Assembly: GCF_009769385.1 (NCBI RefSeq)
Contig: NZ_VKAB01000039.1
Location: forward strand, 23,391-87,390
DNA: 64,000 nt
Source of the DNA: Saccharothrix deserti
GTDB taxonomy: Bacteria; Actinomycetota; Actinomycetes; Mycobacteriales; Pseudonocardiaceae
Direction: 5' to 3'
A program made the position numbers and the translations under genes. The notes beneath the pieces were generated by a model, which ran no database searches, was not told the origin of the DNA, and was given only the letters and a program-made list of their open reading frames with translations. Every line of letters begins with the position of its first letter. The first letter of the stretch is position 1. Shown piece by piece: positions 42,142-50,325 of this stretch.

Positions 42142-43572
42142 ATGGATCATGTCCTTTCCGCGCTCCAAGCGCGCCTCGGCACCCTGTTCGGCGACCGCCT
42201 GGTCGTGCTCGCGGGCGGCACTCGGTTGAGTAGTCGCGCCGGTGAACTGCACCAGCTCGGCGCCCGCCATACGCTCGTGCTCTCGACGGACGACCACGCG
42301 CCGCTGTACGACTCCGAAGTGGCCCGCTGGGTGCCGCTCGGCATCGCCGGCGGGTTCGTCGCGGTCGAGCAGAACCGGCTCACCAAACTGCTCACCTCGC
42401 CCAACCGCAAGGTGCGCGAGGTGCTGGAGGACTTCGACCCGCGCGGCGAGGCGCTGGTGATCAGCACCCCGTACGTGCACACGCCGGAGTTCGCGGGCCG
42501 GCCGGTGCTCAACGCCCGCCGCCCCGAATGGGTGGAGTTGGAGAACAAGACCACCATCGACGGGCTGTGGGACGAGCTGTCCGCGCCACGCGCGCCGGCC
42601 GTCGTGCTCGACCTCGACTTCGAGGGCCTGTGGGCGGCGACCCAGCGCCTCGACCGCGGCGCGGGCGTCGTGTGGTCCGGTGACGGTCCCGCGATCAACG
42701 GCGGCGCGAACTTCGTCCGCCGCGTCCGCGACCGGCAGGAAGCGCTGGACGCCTTCGAGGTGCTCGCGCCCAAGTGCGATTTCGTCCGGGTGATGCCGTT
42801 CCTGGAGGGCATCCCGGTGAGCGTGCACGGGATAGTGTTCCCGGACGGCACCGCGGTGCTGCGGCCGATCGAGATGGTCGTGCCGCGCCGTGCCGGCCAG
42901 GCCCGGTTCCTGTACGCGGGCTGCGCGTCCTACTACGACCCACCCGCCCGGATCCGCGAGGAGATGCGGAACCTGGCCCGCCGGGTCGGCGAACGGCTGC
43001 GCGAGACCGTGGACTACCGCGGCACGTTCACCCTCGACGGCATCGCCACCGCCGACGGCTTCCTGCCCACCGAGATCAACACCCGGTACGGCGGCGCGAT
43101 GGTGTGCTTCGAGGACGCCCTCCCGCAGCTGCCGCTGGCCCTGGTGCAGGTCGCCCTGGTCGCCGGGCACGACCTCGGCGTGTCGTCCATCGAGTTCGAG
43201 GAGCTGCTGGTCTCGGCCGCGGACGACTACCGGCACGGTTCGGTCGGCGCGAACGTGCGCGCGGTTCACCCGACCGAGGTGGTGGAGCGGTCGATCGTGT
43301 TCACCGAGTGGTCGTGCCGGTTCGCGCACCCCGACGAGGCGCCGCACGGCGTGCTGCGGCTGCGCCCGTCGCCGCTGGGCGCGCGGCTGGAGCTGGACTT
43401 CTACGCCGACCAGCTGCCGCTCGGCCGTCCCGTGGTCGCGCTGACCGTGGCCGCGTTCGCATTGGCCGACCAGGAGTGGGGCACCGCGCTGGGTCCGCTG
43501 GAGCCGGCCGTGCCGATCGCCGACGAGGAGGCCGCCGCCGCGGTCGTGGAGCCTGCCGCCGTCACAGCATGA
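42142..43572 (+). CDS. ATP-grasp domain protein
   Basis: This 476-aa protein looks like an ATP-grasp ligase. The ATP-binding part includes VELENKTTIDGLWDEL, GVVWSGDGPAINGGANFVRR, FVRVMPFLEGIPVSVHGIVF, and the metal-binding FLPTEINTRYGGAMVCFEDA. Its N-terminal ~130 residues resemble the pre-ATP-grasp region. The C-terminal ~130 residues are not assigned. ATP-grasp enzymes join an acyl phosphate to an amine or thiol. The gene stands alone and its substrate is unknown. Confidence 0.7.
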   Translation: MDHVLSALQARLGTLFGDRLVVLAGGTRLSSRAGELHQLGARHTLVLSTDDHAPLYDSEVARWVPLGIAGGFVAVEQNRLTKLLTSPNRKVREVLEDFDPRGEALVISTPYVHTPEFAGRPVLNARRPEWVELENKTTIDGLWDELSAPRAPAVVLDLDFEGLWAATQRLDRGAGVVWSGDGPAINGGANFVRRVRDRQEALDAFEVLAPKCDFVRVMPFLEGIPVSVHGIVFPDGTAVLRPIEMVVPRRAGQARFLYAGCASYYDPPARIREEMRNLARRVGERLRETVDYRGTFTLDGIATADGFLPTEINTRYGGAMVCFEDALPQLPLALVQVALVAGHDLGVSSIEFEELLVSAADDYRHGSVGANVRAVHPTEVVERSIVFTEWSCRFAHPDEAPHGVLRLRPSPLGARLELDFYADQLPLGRPVVALTVAAFALADQEWGTALGPLEPAVPIADEEAAAAVVEPAAVTA

Positions 43573-43605
43573 CCGTCGTCACGGCGTGACCGCCGTCTCG
43601 TTTTC

Positions 43606-44373
43606 CTAGCCGTGATCGAACGCGGAGTCTCCGTAGGCGGCTAGGAAGGCGTACCGGTAACCCATGAGCTGCACGGTCACGCCGGGCGGCTGGTTGGGCG
43701 GGTACTCGCCCGCCTCGTACGCCCGCAACACGTCCGGGTGACCTTGCGCGGTCACGTACGCCCACACGTCGTCGGACTGCTCGCCCTGCAGCAGGTGCAG
43801 GGCCACCGACGCGGCCTCCTCCAGCATCTGCGGGAACGTGCCGGCGAACGCGATGCCGTGCGCGACGTCCGCGACGTGCTTCGGCGCCACCTCGGGCACC
43901 GCGATGGCCAGCGCCATCGAGCACGCGACCTCGGCGCCGCCCAACGCCTCGAACACCTTCGGCGCGTCCTTCTCCACCGCGTACCGGGTCTCCGTGATCC
44001 AGTCCGGTTCGAGCCGGGGCAGTTCGCGGCGCAGCGAGTTCCACCGGCGGCGGGTCCGCTTGCCCTCCGCGGTGAACCCGGCGCCCGCCAGGGCCATCGC
44101 GGCGAGCAGGAAGATCACCCGATCGCGCACGTCGCCGGGCACCTTGTAGGACGCGCCGAGCTCCACCAGGAACGGCACGGCGTGGGCGCTGGCCTCCGAG
44201 ACCGTGTCGTCGTCCAGCAGGCGCTGTTCGAGCGCGGCGCACGCGGTGAGGTCACCGTCCGCCGCTCCGCGCAACAGCTCGTCCACGCCGCGCCCGCGGC
44301 ACAGCTCGGTCCACGGCACCTTGTCCAGACCGCGCAACGGATCCGGTCGTCGCCAGGCGGGTGGCAGATCCAT
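43606..44373 (-). CDS. hypothetical protein divergent from the methyltransferase
   Basis: This 255-aa helical protein contains VPFLVELGASYKVPGDVRDR, VIFLLAAMALAGAGFTAEGK and SVALHLLQGEQSDDVWAYVT. It looks like a HEAT-like solenoid but I do not recognise a family. No nuclease motif is seen, so it is not an obvious partner of the neighbouring DNA methyltransferase. Confidence 0.6.
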   Translation of the reverse strand: MDLPPAWRRPDPLRGLDKVPWTELCRGRGVDELLRGAADGDLTACAALEQRLLDDDTVSEASAHAVPFLVELGASYKVPGDVRDRVIFLLAAMALAGAGFTAEGKRTRRRWNSLRRELPRLEPDWITETRYAVEKDAPKVFEALGGAEVACSMALAIAVPEVAPKHVADVAHGIAFAGTFPQMLEEAASVALHLLQGEQSDDVWAYVTAQGHPDVLRAYEAGEYPPNQPPGVTVQLMGYRYAFLAAYGDSAFDHG

Positions 44374-44451
44374 GTCGCGCAAGTTACGTGATCGAGGCCG
44401 CCGAGCGGGATCACTCGCCGGAGGGGCGCGTGACCACCGTACGATCACGCG

Positions 44452-45663
44452 GTGCGCGGACCCACCTTCAAAGTCGTCGACCTGTTCTCCGGCGCCGGTG
44501 GCATGAGCCTCGGCTTCCAAGCGCACCGGGACTTCACCATCGTCGGCGCCGCGGACGCGCAGATCGGCAAGCCGTCGTCCCGCCTGGGGTCGTTGCGCTG
44601 CAACGGGATCTACCGGGACAACATCGGCGTCGACCCGTTGCAGGTGGACCTCGGCCGGCTCGACCCGGCCGTGCTGCGGCAGGTGTGGGGTCTCCAGCGG
44701 GGTGAGCTGGACGTGCTGGTGGCGTGCCCGCCGTGCTCGGGCTTCACCCGGATCGCGCCGGCCAACCACCTGCGTGACGACCCGCGCAACTCGCTGGTCG
44801 GCCGGGTCGCCGCGTACGTGGCCGAGTTCCGGCCGCGGGTGCTGCTGCTGGAGAACGCGCGCGAGCTGGTCAAGGGCAAGCAGCGGCACCACCTGGACGG
44901 GCTGGCCGAGCAGTTGCTCGCCATCGGGTACGAAGTGGACGCGAGCACGCACATGCTGTCCCGCTTCGGTTTGCCGCAGCTGCGCGAGCGGGCGATGGTA
45001 GTGGCGGTGGACGCGGGCGTGCCGCTGCGCACGTTGGAGGACCTGTGGCAGGGCTGGGAGGTCCGGCCGGGTGCGGTGACCGTGCGGCGGGCCATCGGCA
45101 AGCTGCCGTCGGTCGCGGCCGGTGAGGCGCACCCGGAGGACTCGATGCACGTGTCGCCGTCGTTCCGGCGGGACCGCTCGCTGGACCGGATGCGGGCCAT
45201 CCCCGCCGACGGCGGGTCGTGGGGCGACCTGGTCGGTTCGGCCGCGGAACTGCTGCTGAACCCGGCGCAGCGCAAGATCATCGAAGAGGGCAAGTGGGGC
45301 TCGCACCCGGACGTGTACGGCCGGATGTGGTGGGACGAGCCCGCGCGCACGATCAAGCGGGAGTGCGGGCACGTCGGCAACGGCCGTTACGCGCACCCCG
45401 AGCAGCACCGGTTGTGCACGGTGCGGGAGATGGCGTTGCTCCAGGGGTTCCCGCGCAAGTTCCGGTTCGACGTTTCGGTGATCGGCAACGCGTACCGGCA
45501 CCTGGGCGACGCCGTGCCGCCGCTGATCTCGTTCCAGCTGGCGGCGTTGGTGAAGTGGATGCTGACCGGGCAGCCGCCCACGGCGCGCGATTTGTGCCTG
45601 CCGGGCACGTCTTTGCGGGTTGGCGATATCCGACCGGTCACGCCGTCCGCTCTCGTGGCGTAG
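44452..45663 (+). CDS. DNA (cytosine-5-)-methyltransferase
   Basis: This 403-aa C5-methyltransferase has motif I (VVDLFSGAGGMSLGF), motif IV with the catalytic Cys (VACPPCSGFTRI), motif VI (LLLENARELVKGKQ, Ala instead of the usual Val), motif VIII (LPQLRERAMVVAVD), motif IX region (WWDEPARTIKREC) and motif X (VIGNAYRHLGDAVPP). It methylates cytosine in an unknown target. No restriction endonuclease is recognisable next to it, so it may be an orphan methyltransferase or its partner is of an unseen type. Confidence 0.9.
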   Translation: MRGPTFKVVDLFSGAGGMSLGFQAHRDFTIVGAADAQIGKPSSRLGSLRCNGIYRDNIGVDPLQVDLGRLDPAVLRQVWGLQRGELDVLVACPPCSGFTRIAPANHLRDDPRNSLVGRVAAYVAEFRPRVLLLENARELVKGKQRHHLDGLAEQLLAIGYEVDASTHMLSRFGLPQLRERAMVVAVDAGVPLRTLEDLWQGWEVRPGAVTVRRAIGKLPSVAAGEAHPEDSMHVSPSFRRDRSLDRMRAIPADGGSWGDLVGSAAELLLNPAQRKIIEEGKWGSHPDVYGRMWWDEPARTIKRECGHVGNGRYAHPEQHRLCTVREMALLQGFPRKFRFDVSVIGNAYRHLGDAVPPLISFQLAALVKWMLTGQPPTARDLCLPGTSLRVGDIRPVTPSALVA

Positions 45664-45902
45664 ATCACCGTTTGACAACGGTGTGGCGTCGAAAGCAGGT
45701 CGGCACTTATTACGTGTGTTCCACAGTGGACCCTCTGATCTGCGGAAATGTAGGGGTCGCGGTGAATGCGAGTCCGTTTCGACCGAAGTCGAAACACATG
45801 TCCGCATTGGCCTCTCGACGACGCGTCAAGGCTGTTGATCATCCACTGTAGACTGTCCACCTGCGTTTTAGCAGGTAGTACACGGTCCAACACAATGTGT
45901 CA

Positions 45903-45919
45903 CCCGATCCCGGATCGGG
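45903..45919. promoter_or_regulatory. palindrome in the region upstream of the surface protein
   Basis: CCCGATCC and GGATCGGG flank one base. It lies in the 394-bp non-coding stretch 45664-46057, which also holds a small hairpin (CCTGC...GCAGG at 45862). The stretch probably carries the promoter of the surface protein gene; no gene is seen in it. Confidence 0.4.
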
Positions 45920-46057
45920 TTAACTCGATCGGATAGTGTTCGGCCGATTCCCTGTCGTTTCGGTGATGGGGCGCTCAGCCGAGTAGCTCCCCGAACGGCA
46001 CGGACCGCCGCCTTGAACCACACCAACGGGCTACCCTCGCGAGCCTCAAGGAGAAAC

Positions 46058-47314
46058 ATGGCTTCCCGGTCGACCCTCAAGCGCCTCGGCGCTGCGATCC
46101 TCGGCGCCGGCCTCGTCCTGGTAACGGCACTGCCCGCTGCCGCCGACAAGCCGAAGGTCGAGCCCTTCGACGGTGCCGACGAGCCCGGCATGGGCATCTA
46201 CCTCGAGCGTGACGGCAACCTCCTCGACGGTGACACCGGAAAGAACGGCGACCAGCCGTTCAACGCCAGCCTGATCGGCCTGCGGCTCATCGACGGCAGC
46301 GAGAGGGAAACCGCCAAGGCGTACTGCGTCGAGCTGCCGACGCCGCTCGAGGACGGCAAGCCGCTCGAAGAGGTGCCGTGGGGCGAGCACCCCAACCCGG
46401 ACACCAAGTTCAAGCAGAACGCGGCCAAGGTCAACTGGGTGCTCCAGAACAGCTACCCGGCGCTGGACATGGAGAAGGCGTTCGAGCAGTACGGCATCCC
46501 GAAGGACAAGGACAACAAGAAGAGCATCCTGATCGCCGGAACGCAGGCTGCCGTTTGGCACTTCAGCGACGGCGTGACCCTGCGCAAGGACGACTCGACC
46601 GGCGAGGACGAGAACATCGGCGACAGCAACGTCGACGAGCTCGTCTACAAGGTCTACGAGTACCTCACCACCAAGGCCGTGGACGAGGCCGAGCCGAAGC
46701 CGACCCTGTCGATCGACCCGGGCGAGCTGACCGGCAAGGCGGGCGGGAAGATCGGCCCGTTCACCATCGCCACCACGGCCACCGAGGCCGTGCTGACCGC
46801 CGACCTCCCGGCCGGCGTCACGCTGGTGGACAAGGACGGCCAGCCGCTCCAGGTCGCCGACGAGGGCGCGGTGGGCGCCGCCTCCACGGTGAACGTCGCC
46901 GAGGTGTGGGTGAAGGTCGACGAGGGCGTCGAGCCCGGCGAGGTCGAGTTCACCGTCGAGGCCAGCGCCAAGCTGCGCAGCGGTCGACTGTTCGTGTCGA
47001 GCGACCGCAACCAGAAGACCCAGTCGCTGGTGATCGCCACGTCCGAGAACTTCCCGGTCAAGGCGACGGCGAAGGCCAAGTGGGTCGAGGGCACCGTCGT
47101 GACCACCACGACCGAGGCGACCCCCACCACGACGACGACCACCACCACGACCGAGGCTCCGGTCACCAGCACCACGGTTCCGGCTGGTGGCGGCGGTGAG
47201 GACGACCTGGCCAACACCGGTGCGTCCATCTTCGTGCCGCTGCTGATCGGCCTCGGCCTGCTGGGCGCGGGCGCCGGCGCGCTGCTGTTCCTGCGTCGCA
47301 AGCGCACTGCCTGA
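46058..47314 (+). CDS. sortase-anchored surface protein with thioester (TQXA) domain
   Basis: This 418-aa protein has a signal peptide (LGAAILGAGLVLVTALPAAA). A Cys-Gln thioester domain follows, with the Cys in AKAYCVELPTPLEDGKP and the TQxA motif in ILIAGTQAAVWHFSDG; in this family these form an internal thioester. The C-terminus has a Thr-rich stalk, then LANTG, a membrane helix and RRKR, a class E sortase signal. Such proteins bind covalently to surfaces. The ATG at 46058 follows AAGGAGA. Confidence 0.85.
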   Translation: MASRSTLKRLGAAILGAGLVLVTALPAAADKPKVEPFDGADEPGMGIYLERDGNLLDGDTGKNGDQPFNASLIGLRLIDGSERETAKAYCVELPTPLEDGKPLEEVPWGEHPNPDTKFKQNAAKVNWVLQNSYPALDMEKAFEQYGIPKDKDNKKSILIAGTQAAVWHFSDGVTLRKDDSTGEDENIGDSNVDELVYKVYEYLTTKAVDEAEPKPTLSIDPGELTGKAGGKIGPFTIATTATEAVLTADLPAGVTLVDKDGQPLQVADEGAVGAASTVNVAEVWVKVDEGVEPGEVEFTVEASAKLRSGRLFVSSDRNQKTQSLVIATSENFPVKATAKAKWVEGTVVTTTTEATPTTTTTTTTTEAPVTSTTVPAGGGGEDDLANTGASIFVPLLIGLGLLGAGAGALLFLRRKRTA

Positions 47315-47330
47315 TCTTCCGATTGATCGA

Positions 47331-47369
47331 CCGGAACGGCCCTCTGGGACTCCCAGGGGGCCGTTCCGG
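47331..47369 (+). terminator. terminator after the surface protein
   Basis: CCGGAACGGCCC (47331-47342) pairs with GGGCCGTTCCGG (47358-47369), with an inner CTGGGA/TCCCAG stem. Confidence 0.75.
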
Positions 47370-47430
47370 CATGCCCCTGGGGACACGAGGGCGATTCGGG
47401 TAGCCTGCGTCAGGAGTGCGAAGGAGCACC

Positions 47431-47604
47431 ATGAACTTCGACGAGATCAAGAACAAGGCGTCCGAACTGCTCGAGGAGAACCACGAGACGGTCGATGCGG
47501 GCATCGACCAGGCCGCCGAGTTCGTCGCAGGCAGGTTCGGCCACGAAGACCAGGTCAAATCGGTGGCCGAAAAGGCCAAGGACTTCCTTCCGGGTGGAGA
47601 GTGA
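47431..47604 (+). CDS. small MT0933-like antitoxin-type protein
   Basis: This 57-aa protein (MNFDEIKNKASELLEENHET, then AAEFVAGRFGHEDQVKSVAE, ending DFLPGGE) fits the MT0933/Rv0909-like antitoxin family. No classical toxin partner is next to it, since the coupled gene downstream encodes a glycolipid-binding-like protein. GAAGGAG precedes the ATG. Its last codons overlap the next start by GTGA. Confidence 0.7.
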   Translation: MNFDEIKNKASELLEENHETVDAGIDQAAEFVAGRFGHEDQVKSVAEKAKDFLPGGE

Positions 47605-48218
47605 ACTCGTTCAACACGGCTGAGCGGGTGTCCGGTGAATCCCGTTCCGCAGCCGCGCAGATGGTGACCTGGCAGGGCTACGACGTGCCCAGGCTGGAGC
47701 AGGTTCGGTTCCTGCTCTCGGAGCGCAAGCTCCGGGCCTCGGGACGGTTGGTGACCGCCGGTCCGTCCGAGCAGTTCAGCGGGTCGTTCGAGGTGTCGGT
47801 GGGTGAGACCGGTGCGGTCACCCGCCTGCTGCTGCGGACGTCCACGGTGTCGGAGGAGCGGCAGATCTCGGTCAGCCGTTCGTCGGAGGGCATCTGGCTG
47901 GTCGACTCGGGTCAGGGTGCGGAGCGCGCGGACTTCGACGGCGCGGTGGACGTGGACGTGCAGTTCGCGGTCCTGTTCAACGCCATCCCGATCCGCAGGC
48001 TCAACCTCCAGCACGAGGAAGGCGACCACGAGATCCCGGTCGTCTACGTGACCCTGCCCGACCTGTCGGTCCAGCTGGTCCGCCAGCGCTACCGCACGGT
48101 GTCCCTCGGCGAGGACCGCTCGGTCGTCTCCTTCACGCACGGCGAGTTCGAACAGGACATCACCGTCGACCGAACCGGCCTGGTAGTCGACTACCCCCGC
48201 ATCGCCTACCGGATCTGA
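47601..48218 (+). CDS. putative glycolipid-binding protein (DUF1089-like)
   Basis: This 205-aa protein is rich in beta strands: MVTWQGYDVPRLEQVRFLL, GIWLVDSGQGAERADFDGAV, DVDVQFAVLFNAIPIRRLNL, IPVVYVTLPDLSVQLVRQRY and the C-terminal DYPRIAYRI. This matches the putative glycolipid-binding family (Pfam 06475). GTGA overlap with the small antitoxin-like gene. Confidence 0.75.
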   Translation: MNSFNTAERVSGESRSAAAQMVTWQGYDVPRLEQVRFLLSERKLRASGRLVTAGPSEQFSGSFEVSVGETGAVTRLLLRTSTVSEERQISVSRSSEGIWLVDSGQGAERADFDGAVDVDVQFAVLFNAIPIRRLNLQHEEGDHEIPVVYVTLPDLSVQLVRQRYRTVSLGEDRSVVSFTHGEFEQDITVDRTGLVVDYPRIAYRI

Positions 48219-48237
48219 TCGCGGCGTAAGGCCCCTC

Positions 48238-48367
48238 GAACAGCGCGAAGCCCTGGCTCCCGCCGTCCGACGGGCCTACCAGGGCTCACTTCCTCGGTCG
48301 AGCGACCGAGGCTGACCGCAGCTTATCGATTGCGTGCCTGATGACGCAGTCGCTGGATCGGGCGATC
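48238..48367 (+). ncRNA. structured repeat copy A upstream of the DUF3800 gene
   Basis: A ~130-nt sequence starts with GAACAGCGCGAAG. Stem 1 is AGCCCTGG/CCAGGGCT (48249-48286) with an inner CCGTC/GACGG pair. Stem 2 is CCTCGGTC/GACCGAGG with a GAGC loop (48292-48311). A conserved tail ends in GATCGGGCGATCC. A diverged copy lies at 48996. Stem 1 shows compensating changes between the copies, which supports an RNA structure. Candidate RNA motifs near DUF3800 genes have been described (I recall DUF3800-I to -XI from a comparative RNA study). Confidence 0.55.
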
Positions 48368-48445
48368 CAGGTCCCGTGAGGGGATCTGATCACCACATCG
48401 GGCGAGCAATCGTTGCCCGTCGTGCGAGCACGCAACGATCGTTGG

Positions 48446-48997
48446 GTGAACGCACACGTCTTCGTCGATGAGTCCAATCGATCCAGCTACCTGCTGGTAG
48501 CGGCGTACATACCGATCCGGCGACTCGTGTCGATTCGTGCGCTCATGCGCAGCCTGTGCTTCTCCGGCGAGCGGCGCGTGCACTTCCAGGCCGAGAGTGA
48601 CAACCGTCGTCGCAAGATCATGTCTCGACTGCTCGAACAACCGCTTCAAGTCCGCGTCTACACCGGTCGCGGCCCCAAGGACGCGATCCGTGCCACCTTG
48701 CTGCGCGAACTGGTGGCGGAGGTGCTGGACGCGGGTGTCCAGCGGCTGGTGATCGAGTCGCGTGGCCTCGCGCGCGATCGTGACGACCGCCGCGAGATCG
48801 TCGGAACCATCCAGCGACTTCGCGCGCCGAGCGACGCGCTCGCTTATGAGCACTTCCAACCCCACGAAGATCCGGCGCTGTGGATTCCCGATGCCGTGGC
48901 GTGGTGCTTCGGTGCGGGGGGCGACTGGCGGCGTCGGGTCGAACCGCTGATCGACAAGGTGGTCGACGTCGGTCACCTGTACCGCAAGGGGGTCTGA
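48446..48997 (+). CDS. DUF3800-like protein
   Basis: This 183-aa protein begins VNAHVFVDESNRSSYLLVAA, the FVDES start typical of DUF3800 (RNase H-like fold), and continues with ERRVHFQAESDNRRRKIMSR, VQRLVIESRG and AWCFGAGGDWRRRV. The carboxylates D-E and later Asp/Glu could form an RNase H-type site. Function is unknown. GTG at 48446 is chosen as the start; GTG 48422 is possible. It is enclosed by the two structured repeats and its stop overlaps copy B. Confidence 0.7.
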   Translation: MNAHVFVDESNRSSYLLVAAYIPIRRLVSIRALMRSLCFSGERRVHFQAESDNRRRKIMSRLLEQPLQVRVYTGRGPKDAIRATLLRELVAEVLDAGVQRLVIESRGLARDRDDRREIVGTIQRLRAPSDALAYEHFQPHEDPALWIPDAVAWCFGAGGDWRRRVEPLIDKVVDVGHLYRKGV

Positions 48998-49128
48998 ACA
49001 GCGCGAAACCCGGGCGCCCGTCGTCCGGCGGGATCCTGCCCGGGTTCACTTCCTCGGCCTAGCGGCCTCGGCTGGTGTCGAGCTTAGCAAGTCACCGCTG
49101 ATTCACGCTGTCGCTCGATCAGGCGATC
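48996..49128 (+). ncRNA. structured repeat copy B downstream of the DUF3800 gene
   Basis: This is the diverged copy of the 48238 repeat: GAACAGCGCGAAA, stem 1 AACCCGGG/CCCGGGTT (49007-49046), the same TCACTTCCTCGG segment, and the tail TCGCTCGATCAGGCGATCT, which runs 10 bases into the 3' end of the convergent thiolase gene. Two stem 1 positions differ from copy A with both bases of the pair changed. Confidence 0.55.
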
Positions 49129-50312
49129 TCGCACTTGACGGCGATCGCCATCCCCTGGCCGACCCCCACGCAAGCCGCCGCCACGCCGATCCCGCCGCCA
49201 CGTGCGCGCAGGTGCCGGCACAGGTCGACCACGACCCGGGGCAGGGAGGCGCCCAACGGGTGCCCGTACGCGATCGCCCCGCCGTGCACGTTCACCTTGT
49301 CCCGTTCCACCTCGGGCAGGTGGTGCAGCACCGACAGCGCCATCGCCGCGAACGCCTCGTTGATCTCCCACAGGCCGATCTCGGCCGGGTCGATCTTCAG
49401 GCGCTCCAGCAGTTTCCGGATGGCGGAAACCGGGGCCAGGGTGAACCGCTGCGGCTCCTCCGCCGTCACCGCCGAACCGAGGAATTCAGCCAACGGTGTG
49501 ATCCCCAACGTGGACGCCATCTCCTCCGTCCCCATCAGCACCGCCACCGCACCGTCGTTCAACGGCGACGAGTTGCCCGCCGTCACCGGCCCGCTCTCCG
49601 AGAACGCCGACTTCAGCTTCCTCAACCGCTCCGCCGACGCCTCCGGCCGGACGGACTCGTCCCGCCGCACCGGCGAGTCGTTCGGCAGCTGCACCGGGAA
49701 CGCGAACCCGTCGTGCACCCCCGCGTCCCACGCCGCCGAAGCCCGCCGATGAGACCGCAGCGCGAACTGGTCCATCTGCTCCCGCGTGATACCCAGGCCC
49801 ACCGCGACGTCCTCCGCCGCACGCCCCAGCGGCACGGTCCACTCGGCCTTCATCCGCGGGTTCACCAGCCGCCACCCCAGCGCCGTCGACACCGACTCCA
49901 GCCGGTCGGCGAACGGCTTGTCCGGCCGCGGCACCACGAACGGCGCCCGCGTCATCCCCTCCACACCACCGGCGACCAGCAGCGAAGCGTCCCCGAGCGC
50001 CAACGTCCGCGCCGCCTGCACGATCGCCTCACCGCCCGACGCGCACAGCCGGTTCACCGCCACCCCCGGCACCGACGTCGGCAGCCCGGCCAGCAGCGCC
50101 GCCATCCGCCCGATGTTCCGGTTCTCCTCGCCCGCACCGTTGGTGTTGCCCAGCACCACGTCCTCGATCAACGCGGGGTCCATCGACGGGTGCCGGCGCA
50201 GCAGTTCCACGATCGGCAGCGCGGCCAGGTCGTCCACGCGCACGCCGGCCAGCCCACCGCGGTACCGGCCGAACGGGGTGCGGGCGGCGTCGAGGACGAG
50301 GGGGCGCGACAT
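49119..50312 (-). CDS. acetyl-CoA acetyltransferase (thiolase)
   Basis: This 397-aa thiolase has the nucleophilic Cys90 in AVNRLCASGGEAIVQAA, the His in GGAIAYGHPLGASLPR and the second Cys in VAAACVGVGQGMAI near the end. WEINEAFAAMAL is also conserved. It could act in beta-oxidation (FadA-like) or acetoacetyl-CoA formation. ATG 50312 starts MSRPLVLDAARTPFGRYRGG; a longer frame starts three codons earlier. Confidence 0.9.
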   Translation of the reverse strand: MSRPLVLDAARTPFGRYRGGLAGVRVDDLAALPIVELLRRHPSMDPALIEDVVLGNTNGAGEENRNIGRMAALLAGLPTSVPGVAVNRLCASGGEAIVQAARTLALGDASLLVAGGVEGMTRAPFVVPRPDKPFADRLESVSTALGWRLVNPRMKAEWTVPLGRAAEDVAVGLGITREQMDQFALRSHRRASAAWDAGVHDGFAFPVQLPNDSPVRRDESVRPEASAERLRKLKSAFSESGPVTAGNSSPLNDGAVAVLMGTEEMASTLGITPLAEFLGSAVTAEEPQRFTLAPVSAIRKLLERLKIDPAEIGLWEINEAFAAMALSVLHHLPEVERDKVNVHGGAIAYGHPLGASLPRVVVDLCRHLRARGGGIGVAAACVGVGQGMAIAVKCEIA

Positions 50313-50325
50313 GCACCCCATCTTC

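Noticed and set aside
44452..45663. Methyltransferase and 43606 gene as a restriction-modification pair
   Set aside because: No nuclease motif can be seen in the 255-aa protein, so the claim was not made as a feature.
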